A DNA stretch of 64,000 nt from Dongia rigui (GTDB lineage Bacteria; Pseudomonadota; Alphaproteobacteria; Dongiales; Dongiaceae), in the NCBI RefSeq assembly GCF_034044635.1, contig NZ_JAXCLX010000002.1, positions 62,001 through 126,000 on the forward strand, given 5' to 3'. Shown here piece after piece: positions 1-8,909 of this stretch. Under the pieces are notes generated by a model. That model was not told where the DNA came from and did not search any database. It was given only the letters and a program-made list of their open reading frames with translations. The first letter of the stretch is position 1, and each line of letters starts with the position of its first letter. Position numbers and translations under genes: made by a program.

Positions 1-805
1 GCGAGGTGACGAACAGAAAGCCGGCAAAGCAACGGCGCAGGATGATTTGCGGCATGGTATGCGCGACCTTGGCGCCGATCGGCGCAAAGATGAGGCTGCT
101 CGGCACCAGGGCCAGCACGGCGACGAGATTGACATAGCCGACCGACACCGGTGGCAGTCCGCCTTCACCGAACCCGGTGACCATGAAAGTGATCGTGCCG
201 GGCACGGCGATGATGAGGCCGAGAGCCGAGGCGGTGCCGACGGCGCGGCGGATCGGATAGGAGCACAGCGTCATCGCCGGCACAGAGAGGCTGCCGCCGC
301 CGATCCCCATCATGGCCGAGACCCCGCCGATGAAGAGGCAGATCGCCTGGCGGATGGGCGTCCCCGGCAGTTTGTCGGTGAGGTGGAAGTCAGGCCGCCC
401 CAGCGCCAGATAGAGCGCCACGATCATGCTCATGATGCCGAAGATCAGTGTCAGCGTGGCGCCGCGCACGTCGCTGGCGATGATCGAGCCCAGGATGACG
501 CCGACAGCGACCCAAGGCCCCCATTGCCGGAACAGCGGCCAGTCGACAGCACCGCGCCTGTTATGCGCCCGCAGCGAGATGATCGAGGTCGGAACGATTG
601 ACCCCAATGAGGTGCCGACGGCGATATGCATCCGAAGGTCCAGCGGTACGTCGAATGCGCCCAGCACTTGGAACAAGGCCGGCACCACGACGATGCCGCC
701 ACCCACCCCCAGCATGCCGGCCAGGAACCCGGAGCCGCAGCCCGCGAGTGCCAGTACGCCGATCAGAATCCAGATTTCACCATCCAGTAGGCCAGAAAGA
801 TCCAT
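1..805 (-). CDS. TauE/SafE-family anion exporter (partial, C-terminus cut by window edge)
   Basis: The minus-strand frame opens at an ATG at 805 and stays open to base 1, giving 268 visible residues. The protein is strongly hydrophobic with about seven membrane segments. It carries the two internally repeated glycine-rich motifs typical of TauE/SafE exporters: GMLGVGGGIVVVPAL near residue 30 and MMGIGGGSLSVPA near residue 165. The family moves sulfite, sulfoacetate or other small anions across the inner membrane. The ATG directly abuts the stop codon of the cysA gene upstream, so it is co-transcribed with the sulfate transporter, which supports a sulfur-related role. The substrate is inferred from context only. 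Confidence 0.85.
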   Translation of the reverse strand, partial: MDLSGLLDGEIWILIGVLALAGCGSGFLAGMLGVGGGIVVVPALFQVLGAFDVPLDLRMHIAVGTSLGSIVPTSIISLRAHNRRGAVDWPLFRQWGPWVAVGVILGSIIASDVRGATLTLIFGIMSMIVALYLALGRPDFHLTDKLPGTPIRQAICLFIGGVSAMMGIGGGSLSVPAMTLCSYPIRRAVGTASALGLIIAVPGTITFMVTGFGEGGLPPVSVGYVNLVAVLALVPSSLIFAPIGAKVAHTMPQIILRRCFAGFLFVTS

Positions 806-1855
806 TTACCCCGGCAGGACGTCGAACTTCGCGAAGTTCACCGTCACGCGCTGCCCCTTTGCCAAAATTGCACCCGCTTCGTCGGGGGGCAAGGTTACGT
901 CAAGCGCCAGGGATGTATCAACCAATTGCACTTCGACCCGCGGCAGCGGGCTGGCGCGAAAGACATGCTGCACGATCGCCGGCACGCCACCGCCATCGGC
1001 ACGGCCGATGCTGATCTCCTCAGGGCGGACATAGGCGGTCCCCGGCCCGTCCTTGAGATCGGCAACCTGCGGGGCCGCGATGATGGTGCTGCCGATCCTG
1101 ACCACGCCGCCGCGGATCTCGCAGGGGACGCGGTTGGCGCCACCCAGGAATTCGTAGACGAAGGAGGTCTGCGGCTTGTGATAGACCTCTTCAGGTGAAC
1201 CCACCTGTTCGATCAGGCCCTGGTTCATGATGACGACCTTGTCGGCCAGTTCCAGCGCCTCTTCTTGGTCATGGGTCACGAAGACCGAGGTCAGCTGCAT
1301 GCTTTCATGGAGGCGGCGCAGCCAGCGGCGCAATTCCTTGCGCACCTTGGCGTCGAGCGCGCCAAAGGGCTCGTCGAGCAGCAGCACCGAGGGCTCGATG
1401 GCCAAGGCGCGGGCCAGGGCGACACGCTGCCGCTGGCCACCCGACAATTGGCTGGGATAGCGATCGCCGAGGCGCTCCAACTGCACCAGGCGCAGCAATT
1501 CATCGACCCGCGCCTTGATCTCCGCCTTGTTGGGGCGCTCCGTGGTCGGCCGCACGCGCAGGCCAAAGCCGATGTTCTCCGCGACCGTCATATGCTTGAA
1601 GAGGGCATAATGCTGGAACACGAAGCCGACGCGGCGGTCGCGCAATTTGCGCCCGGTCATGTCCTCCTCGTTGAACAGCACATGACCTTCATCCTGCGCA
1701 TCGAGGCCGGCCAGGATCCGCAGCAAGGTCGTCTTGCCGGAACCGGACGGGCCTAGCAACGCCACGAACTCGCCGCGCTTGATGTCGAGGTCGATGCCGC
1801 CCAGCGCCTTGAAGGTGCCGAACGTCTTGACGATGCCCTGTGCCTGCAAGCCCAT
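806..1855 (-). CDS. cysA: Sulfate/thiosulfate ABC transporter ATP-binding protein CysA
   Basis: This 349-aa ABC ATPase has Walker [10 protein letters not shown] near residue 38, the signature [15 protein letters not shown], Walker [13 protein letters not shown] and the switch histidine in VFVTHD. A C-terminal TOBE-like extension (about residues 240-349) is typical of CysA. It would energise sulfate/thiosulfate import with CysT and CysW. Two in-frame ATGs lie six bases apart. The second (1855) is preferred because an AGGAG Shine-Dalgarno sits 6 nt before it, whereas it touches the first ATG at 1861. It is the third gene of cysT-cysW-cysA-tauE. Confidence 0.93.
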   Translation of the reverse strand: MGLQAQGIVKTFGTFKALGGIDLDIKRGEFVALLGPSGSGKTTLLRILAGLDAQDEGHVLFNEEDMTGRKLRDRRVGFVFQHYALFKHMTVAENIGFGLRVRPTTERPNKAEIKARVDELLRLVQLERLGDRYPSQLSGGQRQRVALARALAIEPSVLLLDEPFGALDAKVRKELRRWLRRLHESMQLTSVFVTHDQEEALELADKVVIMNQGLIEQVGSPEEVYHKPQTSFVYEFLGGANRVPCEIRGGVVRIGSTIIAAPQVADLKDGPGTAYVRPEEISIGRADGGGVPAIVQHVFRASPLPRVEVQLVDTSLALDVTLPPDEAGAILAKGQRVTVNFAKFDVLPG

Positions 1856-1875
1856 GATCATCTCCTATCGGCGCA

Positions 1876-2736
1876 TCAATGGGCTCTTCCGGCACTGAGC
1901 CGGTCGCCATAGCGCCATTCGAGGAAGGATTTGGCGGCGAGCGTCACCAAGGCCAGCAAAGCCAGCAGCGAGGCGACGGCAAAGGCGCCGACGAAATCAT
2001 ATTCGTTGTACAGAATCTCGACATGCAGCGGCATGGTGTTGGTCTGGCCACGGATATGGCCGGACACGACCGAGACCGCACCGAATTCGCCCATCGCGCG
2101 GGCATTGCACAGCAGCACGCCGTAAAGCAGGCCCCAGGCGACGTTGGGCAAGGTCACCAGCCGGAAGGTCTGCCAGCCATTGGCGCCGAGCGAGATGGCC
2201 GCTTCTTCTTCCTCGGTGCCCTGTTCCTGCATCAAGGGGATGAGTTCGCGCGCGACGAAGGGGAAGGTGACGAAGATGGTCGCCATCACCAGCCCAGCGA
2301 CATTGAAGATGACCTTGATGCCCCATTGGTCGAGCGTCGGCCCGAACCAGCCATGGGCGCCATAGAGCAACACATAGATCAGGCCGGAGATAACCGGCGA
2401 GACCGAGAAGGGCAGGTCGACCAGCGTCAGGAGCAGGCTCTTGCCGCGGAATTCGAACTTGGCAATGGCCCAGGCACCAGCGAGGCCGAAGACGACATTG
2501 AGCGGGACCGAGATCGCCGCAACCTGCAATGTCAGCAGGATGGCGGAGCGCGCATCGGGCTCGGTGACGGCTGCGAAATAGGCGCCAAGCCCATGCCGCA
2601 ACGCTTCCAGAAAGACCAGGGTCAAGGGCAGGAACAGCACCAGCGCGATGAAGGCGAGGGCGAGGGCGATCAACACCCAGCGCACGGGCGCCGGGTCGCG
2701 CAGGGTCAGCTTGTTGTTGCGCAGGTCGACGCTCAT
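1876..2736 (-). CDS. cysW: Sulfate ABC transporter permease CysW
   Basis: A 286-aa inner-membrane permease with about six hydrophobic segments. The conserved EAA loop appears as [16 protein letters not shown] near residue 165, where the ATPase docks. Length and motifs match CysW. The start codon overlaps the cysT stop by 4 bases, so translation is probably coupled. It forms the membrane channel with CysT. A GAGG ribosome site lies about 9 nt before the ATG. Confidence 0.92.
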   Translation of the reverse strand: MSVDLRNNKLTLRDPAPVRWVLIALALAFIALVLFLPLTLVFLEALRHGLGAYFAAVTEPDARSAILLTLQVAAISVPLNVVFGLAGAWAIAKFEFRGKSLLLTLVDLPFSVSPVISGLIYVLLYGAHGWFGPTLDQWGIKVIFNVAGLVMATIFVTFPFVARELIPLMQEQGTEEEEAAISLGANGWQTFRLVTLPNVAWGLLYGVLLCNARAMGEFGAVSVVSGHIRGQTNTMPLHVEILYNEYDFVGAFAVASLLALLALVTLAAKSFLEWRYGDRLSAGRAH

Positions 2737-3590
2737 CGGTCGTTATCCTCGTGCCGCCGCGCCCAGCGTTGGATGAGGTTCAGCACCAGCAGCATGACGA
2801 AGGAAATAACGAGCATCACCACCGCGATGGCCGCGGCCCCCGCGTAATCGAACTGTTCCAGCTTGCTGACGATCAGCAGCGGCGCAATTTCCGACTTCAT
2901 CGGCATGTTGCCGGCGATGAAGATGACCGAGCCGTATTCACCCACTGCGCGCGCAAAGGCGAGGGCGATGCCGGTCAGAAGGGCCGGCATGATCGACGGC
3001 AGGATGACCAGGCCAAAGACCTGCAAGCGCGAGGCGCCAAGGCTTGCCGAGGCCTCCTCAAGCTCGCTGTCGAAATCCTGCAGCACCGGCTGCACCGTAC
3101 GGACGACGAAGGGCAGGCCGATGAAGATGAGCGCGATGACGATGCCGGTCGGCGTGAAGGCGACTTTGAGGCCCAGCGGCGTCAGCAGGGCGCCGATCCA
3201 GCCATTGGGCGCGTAAAGTGTCGTGAGGGCGATGCCGGCAACTGCCGTCGGCAAGGCAAAAGGCAAATCGACGAAGGCATCGATGAGGCGTTTGCCCGGA
3301 AACTGATAGCGCACCAGCACCCAGGCGATGATCAGCCCGAAGATCCCGTTGATAACGGCGGCGATCGCCGCGGTGCCGAAACTCACGCGCAAGGCGGCAA
3401 GAACACGCGGCGTGGTGACGGTGTCGAAGAAACCGGCCAGGCCCAGTTCAGCCGGCCGCAGAATGAGGGCCGCCAACGGCAGCAGGACGATGATGCTGAG
3501 ATAGAGAAGGGCATAGCCCAGCGTCAGCCCGAATCCCGGCAGAACGCTTGGTCGCTTCCAGTTGCTCCATGTTCCGGCACGTGCCGACAT
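2733..3590 (-). CDS. cysT: Sulfate ABC transporter permease CysT (CysU)
   Basis: A 285-aa permease with six predicted membrane helices. Its EAA loop is [17 protein letters not shown] near residue 175, and the segment [14 protein letters not shown] is typical of CysT. It is the first gene of the operon and is preceded by a GAGG ribosome site. No periplasmic sulfate-binding protein gene (sbp or cysP) lies next to it, so the binding protein must be encoded elsewhere. The 144-bp gap upstream, after the Rrf2 gene, probably holds the operon promoter. Confidence 0.92.
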   Translation of the reverse strand: MSARAGTWSNWKRPSVLPGFGLTLGYALLYLSIIVLLPLAALILRPAELGLAGFFDTVTTPRVLAALRVSFGTAAIAAVINGIFGLIIAWVLVRYQFPGKRLIDAFVDLPFALPTAVAGIALTTLYAPNGWIGALLTPLGLKVAFTPTGIVIALIFIGLPFVVRTVQPVLQDFDSELEEASASLGASRLQVFGLVILPSIMPALLTGIALAFARAVGEYGSVIFIAGNMPMKSEIAPLLIVSKLEQFDYAGAAAIAVVMLVISFVMLLVLNLIQRWARRHEDNDR

Positions 3591-3734
3591 CGCTCACCCT
3601 CGTCCCACAGGCCACTGGCCCAACGTCATGCGCCATTCTGGCCCCAAGATCACAGGGCAATACAGGGCATGGGTATTTGCCGCAACCTTTATGTATTTAC
3701 TCGGATTTGCTGTGGTTTAACGCCTGGGCGTCGA

Positions 3735-4181
3735 TCAGATGCCGTCGCCCATGACGAGCTCGCCCGTCCGGCCGTCGAGAACGTCGGAGAGGCTGGTCCG
3801 GTCCAAAATGCCGGAGGATGCATCACGGACCTGTTTGAGGACGCGGCGGATGACGCAGGTCGCCTCGTCCTCGCAATCGACGCAGCGGCGATAGGCGGTG
3901 AGGCTGGCGCAGGGGAGTGCCGCCAGCGGTCCATCGATGAGGCGAATGACCTCGCCGAAATGGATCTCCTCCGGCGCTTTGGCCAGGGCATAACCACCAT
4001 GTTTACCGCGAAAGCTTTGGACGAAGCCGTTGCGCTTCAGCTCCAGCAGGATCAGTTCCAGGAATTTGCGCGGCACGGCCTGCTTGGCGGCGATCTCAGC
4101 GATTCCAACGGGTTCGTCAGAGTTTGCCTTGGCCAGATAGAGCAAGGCGCGCATGGCGTATTTGGCTTTTTGCGACAGCAT
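3735..4181 (-). CDS. Rrf2-family transcriptional regulator with four-cysteine cluster
   Basis: A 148-aa Rrf2 protein with an N-terminal winged helix-turn-helix (about residues 1-65, including RKFLELILLELKRNGFV and RGKHGGYALA). A cysteine-bearing loop follows, with Cys91, Cys100, Cys103 and Cys109. Rrf2 proteins include the Fe-S sensor IscR and the cysteine regulator CymR; three cysteines normally hold the IscR cluster, so metal or cluster binding is plausible here. The gene lies 144 bp upstream of cysT on the same strand, which suggests it controls sulfate uptake. A promoter and inverted repeat upstream of it suggest autoregulation. The effector is unknown. Confidence 0.85.
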   Translation of the reverse strand: MLSQKAKYAMRALLYLAKANSDEPVGIAEIAAKQAVPRKFLELILLELKRNGFVQSFRGKHGGYALAKAPEEIHFGEVIRLIDGPLAALPCASLTAYRRCVDCEDEATCVIRRVLKQVRDASSGILDRTSLSDVLDGRTGELVMGDGI

Positions 4182-4188
4182 TCTAAAA

Positions 4189-4234
4189 TCTCTATAGGGT
4201 AACTAGAGAATATTACTTAAGGCCGGAATGTCAA
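4189..4234 (-). promoter_or_regulatory. Promoter and likely autoregulatory operator of the Rrf2 gene
   Basis: On the minus strand a perfect -35 TTGACA (4229-4234) lies 16 bp from a -10 TATTCT (4207-4212). An inverted repeat TCTCTA-N9-TAGAGA (4189-4194 and 4204-4209) overlaps the -10 and the start region, as expected for a repressor site. The Rrf2 start codon is at 4181. Assigning the repeat to this Rrf2 protein is an inference. Confidence 0.6.
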
Positions 4235-4271
4235 GCATCAGCCCTTAAAACTTTCTCGTGATCTAGGGTGC

Positions 4272-5579
4272 TTAGCGGTGATTTGCCGAATCGGGTGTGA
4301 GTTCGTCGAAGAATGCTGAAAGAAGTCCCATTCCTGCCACAGGATCGCTGCCCATGGCAATCGCCGTCGCCAGGCCGATCGCCGACGAGACGGGGTTATG
4401 GCTGCCGCCACCCGCCCGCAAATTCATCACCAGCGTCGGGCACAGGAACAGCGCGAGCTGCACGACGCGCCGCCAATCCGTCGGCAGCAACTTGCGGGCG
4501 GCGAGTTCCGCCAGCAGCGGCTTCCACAGCAGGTCGCGTTTGGCTGCCAGCAAAGCAAGGCGCACCGGGCTCGGCCGCCAATCCGTCTCGATATGGAGGA
4601 CGTCGCCGATCCGTTTGGCGTTTGCCGTGAAAGTCTCGGCCGCTGCCGGGGCGTCATAGAGCCACAGCGGGTGGGCGAAGATGTTGTGGAAGGTCGTCTT
4701 CACCTCGGCGAGCAGCGCCGGCACATGGCGCCCGGCAAAGGCTGGGTCGAACATCGAAAGCCGTGCCGCGTCACCCCCATCCTCGTACCAGACATTGGCG
4801 TTGTGGGCGTCGCCATGGGCGGTGACGCCGCCGCAATCCCCCAGCCGTGCCGGCTCCAGACGCACAAAAGCCTCGGCAAAGAGTGCGCCTAGGCTGTCGC
4901 GATAGCGCACGCCATTTACCTCGAAGGTAAGGTGCTGCAATTCATCCCACGACAAAGTCTCGCCGGGCAGTGCGAAAACCTGGTCGCGATAGAAGCTCCC
5001 GAAACGCCCGCCAAGGTGGCCCGGCCGGTCTGCATCGACCAGCCGCGCATGAAACAGGCGATGGATCGGTTCGGCCGCCGATTGTGCCGCCGTGATCGGA
5101 TGCAAGGTGCGGCGATAGACCGCGATCAGCTCCTCATTGAGTCGTCGTTCGGCAGCAACCGCCCGTAGAATGGCCGCTTGGTCGGTGCTGAAATCGAGCG
5201 ACTTCAGCACATCGGCAAAGCGCCGGTCGTCGCGGCGGCGATAGACGAGAATCTGCTCGCCCGGCTCTGTCGAGACATGCAGCGGCTGGTCGACGGGCAG
5301 GCCTGCCTCGGCCAGCAGAGCGGCGCGGTAATATTCGCCGGCCATCGCTTCCTCGTTTTCCTCCTGGTGGAACTTGAAGAAGAACGGCTTGTCGCTGGCC
5401 GTGAAAAATCCGTTCAGCGAATTGAGGCTGTAGATGTCGACATTGATGCGGATGTCCCGGGCTTCAAGGGCGAACTTCTCCTGCAGCAGCCGCGCGATGA
5501 TCTCGCCCGCACCGGCCAGGTCGCCTGCTTTGGCGCGCGCCCGGGCCTCGGCGGTCAGGGAAGGGGCAGGGATGGGCAT
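4272..5579 (-). CDS. Aminoglycoside-phosphotransferase-fold (choline-kinase-like) protein
   Basis: A 435-aa protein with the signatures of the APH/choline kinase fold. A nucleotide-binding N-lobe lysine lies in the FFFKFHQEENEEA region. The catalytic loop reads HGDAHNANVWYED near residue 255, with FDPAFAGRHVP after it at the metal-binding position. Such enzymes phosphorylate small hydroxylated substrates. The substrate cannot be read from the sequence. The gene stands alone: it is divergent from the SDR gene at 5638 and is followed by the Rrf2 gene on the same strand. Confidence is high for the fold and low for a specific function. Confidence 0.7.
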   Translation of the reverse strand: MPIPAPSLTAEARARAKAGDLAGAGEIIARLLQEKFALEARDIRINVDIYSLNSLNGFFTASDKPFFFKFHQEENEEAMAGEYYRAALLAEAGLPVDQPLHVSTEPGEQILVYRRRDDRRFADVLKSLDFSTDQAAILRAVAAERRLNEELIAVYRRTLHPITAAQSAAEPIHRLFHARLVDADRPGHLGGRFGSFYRDQVFALPGETLSWDELQHLTFEVNGVRYRDSLGALFAEAFVRLEPARLGDCGGVTAHGDAHNANVWYEDGGDAARLSMFDPAFAGRHVPALLAEVKTTFHNIFAHPLWLYDAPAAAETFTANAKRIGDVLHIETDWRPSPVRLALLAAKRDLLWKPLLAELAARKLLPTDWRRVVQLALFLCPTLVMNLRAGGGSHNPVSSAIGLATAIAMGSDPVAGMGLLSAFFDELTPDSANHR

Positions 5580-5637
5580 GACAGGCGGTTCTTTTCGGTT
5601 ATGCTGCGGGCGCCTCGATATCTAGCGTGAGTGTCCC

Positions 5638-6405
5638 ATGCAAGTCGATCTTTCCCGTTTCAGCCTTGCCGGCAAGCGCGCCCTCGTCACCGGCGCCAGC
5701 CGCGGCATCGGCCAGGCCATCGCCATCGGCTTGGCGCAAGCCGGCGCCTCGGTGGCCGTCAGCGCGCGCAAGGAAGCGAGCCTTGCCGAAACGCTGGCGG
5801 GCCTCTCCGGGAAAGGCGTCGCCATCGCCATGGATGTGGCCGCCGTCGATGCCTGCCATGCCGGGGTCGCGGCGGCTGTGAAGGCGCTGGGCGGACTCGA
5901 CATCCTCATCAACAATGCCGGTGTCGAGGAGGTGCGCCCCTCCCTCGATGTCGACGAAAAGCTGTGGGACCGCATCCTCGATACCAATTTGAAGGGTGCC
6001 TTCTTCTGTGCGCAGGCTGCGGCGAAGGCGATGCAGGCCGAGGGTCGCGGCGGTGCCATCCTCAACATGTGCTCGCTGACCTCCGAGGTGGGCGTGCCGA
6101 CGGCCGTCCCCTATGGCTCCTCGAAAAGTGGGCTGCTGGGCATGACAAGGGCGCTGGCGGCCGAATGGGCGCCGCTCGGCATCCGCGTCAACAGCCTTGG
6201 CCCGGGCTATTTCCGCACCGCTCTCACCGATGTTTTCTACGAGAACCAGGATTGGGCTGCCGCGATGCTGCAGAAGATCCCGCTGAAGCGCTTCGGCCAG
6301 CTCGACGATTTGGTGGGTGCGGCGATTTTCCTCTCCTCGGATGCCGCCGCCTATGTCACCGGAATTTACATGCCGGTCGACGGTGGCTATCTTGCCTCGA
6401 TCTGA
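5638..6405 (+). CDS. SDR-family NAD(P)-dependent oxidoreductase
   Basis: A 255-aa classical short-chain dehydrogenase. The cofactor site is TGASRGIGQA near residue 19, followed by NNAGVEE. The catalytic Ser is in NMCSLTS and the YxxxK motif is YGSSKSG near residue 162. The C-terminal TGIYMPVDGGYLASI is the usual end of FabG-like sugar or alcohol dehydrogenases. It is followed after 34 bp by a histidinol-dehydrogenase-like gene, so the two enzymes probably oxidise one substrate in sequence. That substrate is not identifiable from the sequence. Confidence 0.82.
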   Translation: MQVDLSRFSLAGKRALVTGASRGIGQAIAIGLAQAGASVAVSARKEASLAETLAGLSGKGVAIAMDVAAVDACHAGVAAAVKALGGLDILINNAGVEEVRPSLDVDEKLWDRILDTNLKGAFFCAQAAAKAMQAEGRGGAILNMCSLTSEVGVPTAVPYGSSKSGLLGMTRALAAEWAPLGIRVNSLGPGYFRTALTDVFYENQDWAAAMLQKIPLKRFGQLDDLVGAAIFLSSDAAAYVTGIYMPVDGGYLASI

Positions 6406-6439
6406 TTTCCGAACAATTTGACCGAATGGAGAGGCTGCA

Positions 6440-7765
6440 ATGTCCCGCAGCGTCAATCTGCACGAGCTCGCGCGCCTCAGCGCCGACGACCGCGCCAATC
6501 TCTTGAAGCGCAGCGAGAGCGATCTTGGCGCCTTCCTCGACCGCGTCCGCCCCATCATCGAGGCCGTGCGCACCGAGGGCGACGTCGCCTTGGCGCGCTT
6601 TGCCAATGAATTCGACAAGTCGCCGGTGAAGGCGAATGAGATCGCGGCAACACCGGCCGATTTCGACGCCGCCTTCAAATCGGTCGAGCCCGAGGTCATC
6701 GAGGCCATCGAGTTCGCGGTCGAGAACATCCGCAAGTTTCATTCCGACCAGAAGCCGGAAGAGATGTGGCTGCATGAGATGCGCCCCGGCGCCTTCGCCG
6801 GCGATCGCTTCCGGCCCATCCCGTCGGTCGCCTGCTATGTCCCGCGCGGCAAGGGCTCCTTCCCCAGCGTCGTCATGATGACGACGGTGCCGGCGGTCGT
6901 TGCCGGGGTGAAGAACATCTGCGTCATCACGCCCCCGGGTCCGGACGGCAAGATCGACGCGGCGACGCTGGTGGCAGCGCGCCTCGCCGGTGTCGACAAG
7001 GTCTATAAATGCGGCGGTGCCCAGGGCATTGCGGCGGTCGCATTCGGCACCCAGACCGTGCCGAAATGCGCCAAGGTGCTGGGGCCGGGTAGCCCCTATG
7101 TCGTGGCCGCCAAGCGTCTCCTCTCGGACGTGATCGATCCCGGCATTCCCGCTGGCCCCAGTGAATCGATCATCTTCGCCGACGATACCGTCGATGGTGC
7201 GCTGGCTGCCCTCGATCTGCTGGTCGAAGCCGAGCACGGGCCGGATTCATCGGCCTATCTGGTGACGCCCAGCCGGAAGGTTGCCGAAGAAGCGATCAAA
7301 GCTCTGCCTGATTATTGGGCAAATATGAGCGAGCAGCGCGTCAACTTCTCCTCGACCGTGCTGTCGGGGCGCAGCGGCGGCATCGTGCTCACCCCCGATA
7401 CTGACAGCGCCATCGCCTTCATCAACGACTACGCGCCGGAACATCTGGAAATCCTCTCCGACGAGCCGTTCGCCTATCTCGGCCGCATCGAGAATGCGGG
7501 CGAGGTGTTGCTCGGCAAGCACACGCCGGTCACCTTGGGCAATTTCGTGCTGGGGCCGAATGCCGTGCTGCCCACCAGCCGGGGCGCCATGACCCATTCG
7601 CCGCTCTCCGTCTTCGATTTCATGAAACGCATCTCGGTGGGTTACGTGACCTCGGTCGGTTATCCGCAGCTTGCCAAGCACGCGCGCGTGCTGGCCAAGT
7701 ACGAAGGTTTCGACGCCCATGCCAATGCCGTCTCGGATATCCGCGACAGATTGCTGAAGAAGTAG
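6440..7765 (+). CDS. Histidinol-dehydrogenase-family enzyme (probable catabolic paralogue)
   Basis: A 441-aa member of the HisD superfamily. It keeps the family blocks YVPRGKGSFPS, PSESIIFAD, VEAEHGPDSSAYL, YAPEHLEI and a C-terminal AHANAV. HisD proper has GDY before the block carrying VLPT; here it reads GNF, so the usual Asp of the zinc site is Asn. No other his gene is nearby, and the partners are an SDR and a NitT/TauT-type transporter. A catabolic dehydrogenase, such as the sulfopropanediol dehydrogenase HpsN group, is therefore more likely than histidine synthesis. The exact substrate is not resolved. Confidence 0.72.
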   Translation: MSRSVNLHELARLSADDRANLLKRSESDLGAFLDRVRPIIEAVRTEGDVALARFANEFDKSPVKANEIAATPADFDAAFKSVEPEVIEAIEFAVENIRKFHSDQKPEEMWLHEMRPGAFAGDRFRPIPSVACYVPRGKGSFPSVVMMTTVPAVVAGVKNICVITPPGPDGKIDAATLVAARLAGVDKVYKCGGAQGIAAVAFGTQTVPKCAKVLGPGSPYVVAAKRLLSDVIDPGIPAGPSESIIFADDTVDGALAALDLLVEAEHGPDSSAYLVTPSRKVAEEAIKALPDYWANMSEQRVNFSSTVLSGRSGGIVLTPDTDSAIAFINDYAPEHLEILSDEPFAYLGRIENAGEVLLGKHTPVTLGNFVLGPNAVLPTSRGAMTHSPLSVFDFMKRISVGYVTSVGYPQLAKHARVLAKYEGFDAHANAVSDIRDRLLKK

Positions 7766-7849
7766 GGCCATTTGCTTGACGAATGCCGGGCCGGCCATCA
7801 CTATCGCCGCCGGATTGGGGAAACACGTTTGGGAGAGGGAGCAAAACAC

Positions 7850-8854
7850 ATGAATTGGACACCGAACCGCCGCCAGGTCCTGCAGGCTGGCGCCGCTACT
7901 TTGGCCGCCGGCAGCTTTGCCAAGGTTGCCTTTGCGCAGTCGATTCCGACCACGCCGGAAGAAGGCGCCATCAAGATGGCGATCGAGCCGTGGCTGGGTT
8001 ACGGCCAGTGGCACATCGCCGCCAAGAAGGGCCTGTTCAAGAACAGCGGCCTTGCCGATGTCGAGGTCGTCAACTTCAACACCGACGCTGACTTGAACGC
8101 GGCCCTCGCCGCCGGCCAGGTCCAGTGCGGCAATATCGCGACGCATACCGCGATGGCGTTTGCCGCCGCCGGCCTGCCGATCAAGATCATCGCGCTGCTC
8201 GATGTCTCGATGACGGCCGATGCCATGATCACCGATGGCTCCGTTACCTCGATTGCCGATCTCAAGGGCAAGCAGGTCGCGTTCGAGGAAGGCACCACCA
8301 GCCACATCCTCCTCAACTACGCGCTGGGTCAGAATGGCATGACGTTGAACGACGTCGAGAAGGTACCGATGCCGGCCTCCGATGCGGGTTCGGCCCTCAT
8401 CGCCGGCAAGGTGCCGGTCGCCGTCACCTACGAGCCCTATCTCACCCTCGCCATGCAGCAGAACAACAAGGTGAAGATGCTGTATTCGGCCGGTGAAAAT
8501 CCGGGCCTCATCTCCGACGTCTTCGTCGTGCGTGAAGATTTCCTGGCCGAGAAGCCGGGCCAGGTTCTGGCGCTGCTCAAGGCCTGGGATGCGGCGCTCG
8601 CCGATTACAATGCCGACACCACCGGCGGCCGGACGATCATCTCCGAAGCCGTGGGTGCCAAGCCCGAGGAACTGGCGACGGCGTTCGACGGCGTCAAATA
8701 TTTCTCGGTCGCGGACAACAAGACCCAGCTGACCGGCGATTTCGTGAAGAAAGTGGTGCCGGAAGTGAAGAAGGCCGCGACCGAAGCCGGCCTGCTCTCG
8801 AAGGACGTCGATCTCGCCAAGTTGATCGATACCCGCTTCGTCGAAGCGCTCTAA
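7850..8854 (+). CDS. NitT/TauT-family ABC transporter substrate-binding protein
   Basis: A 334-aa periplasmic binding protein of the SsuA/TauA/NrtA type. The start at 7850 is chosen because GGGAGAGGGAG lies just upstream and the N-terminus is a Tat-type signal (NRRQVLQAGAATLAAGSFA, cleavage after AFAQ). The mature part holds the family pattern of a lobe with WLGYGQWHIAAKKGLFK, then DLKGKQVAFEEGTTSH and AVTYEPYL. It delivers a small organic anion or sulfonate-like ligand to the downstream permease/ATPase; the ligand is unknown. A strong stem-loop follows the stop codon. Confidence 0.85.
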   Translation: MNWTPNRRQVLQAGAATLAAGSFAKVAFAQSIPTTPEEGAIKMAIEPWLGYGQWHIAAKKGLFKNSGLADVEVVNFNTDADLNAALAAGQVQCGNIATHTAMAFAAAGLPIKIIALLDVSMTADAMITDGSVTSIADLKGKQVAFEEGTTSHILLNYALGQNGMTLNDVEKVPMPASDAGSALIAGKVPVAVTYEPYLTLAMQQNNKVKMLYSAGENPGLISDVFVVREDFLAEKPGQVLALLKAWDAALADYNADTTGGRTIISEAVGAKPEELATAFDGVKYFSVADNKTQLTGDFVKKVVPEVKKAATEAGLLSKDVDLAKLIDTRFVEAL

Positions 8855-8860
8855 GTCGAT

Positions 8861-8896
8861 GCCGGGGGAGAAACAGGAGCGATCCGCTCCCCCGGC
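8861..8896 (+). terminator. Intercistronic stem-loop between binding protein and permease
   Basis: Perfect 10-bp arms GCCGGGGGAG (8861-8870) and CTCCCCCGGC (8887-8896) enclose a 16-nt loop and are followed by a T-rich stretch. It lies 7 bp after the binding-protein stop. In binding-protein-dependent transporters such structures stabilise the upstream mRNA and reduce read-through to the permease. Inferred from sequence only. Confidence 0.65.
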
Positions 8897-8909
8897 TTAT
8901 TCTTCCAAA

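Noticed and set aside
2751-4202. 483-aa plus-strand open frame
   Set aside because: Antisense to cysT and the Rrf2 gene, both with strong family motifs; no ribosome site or domain.
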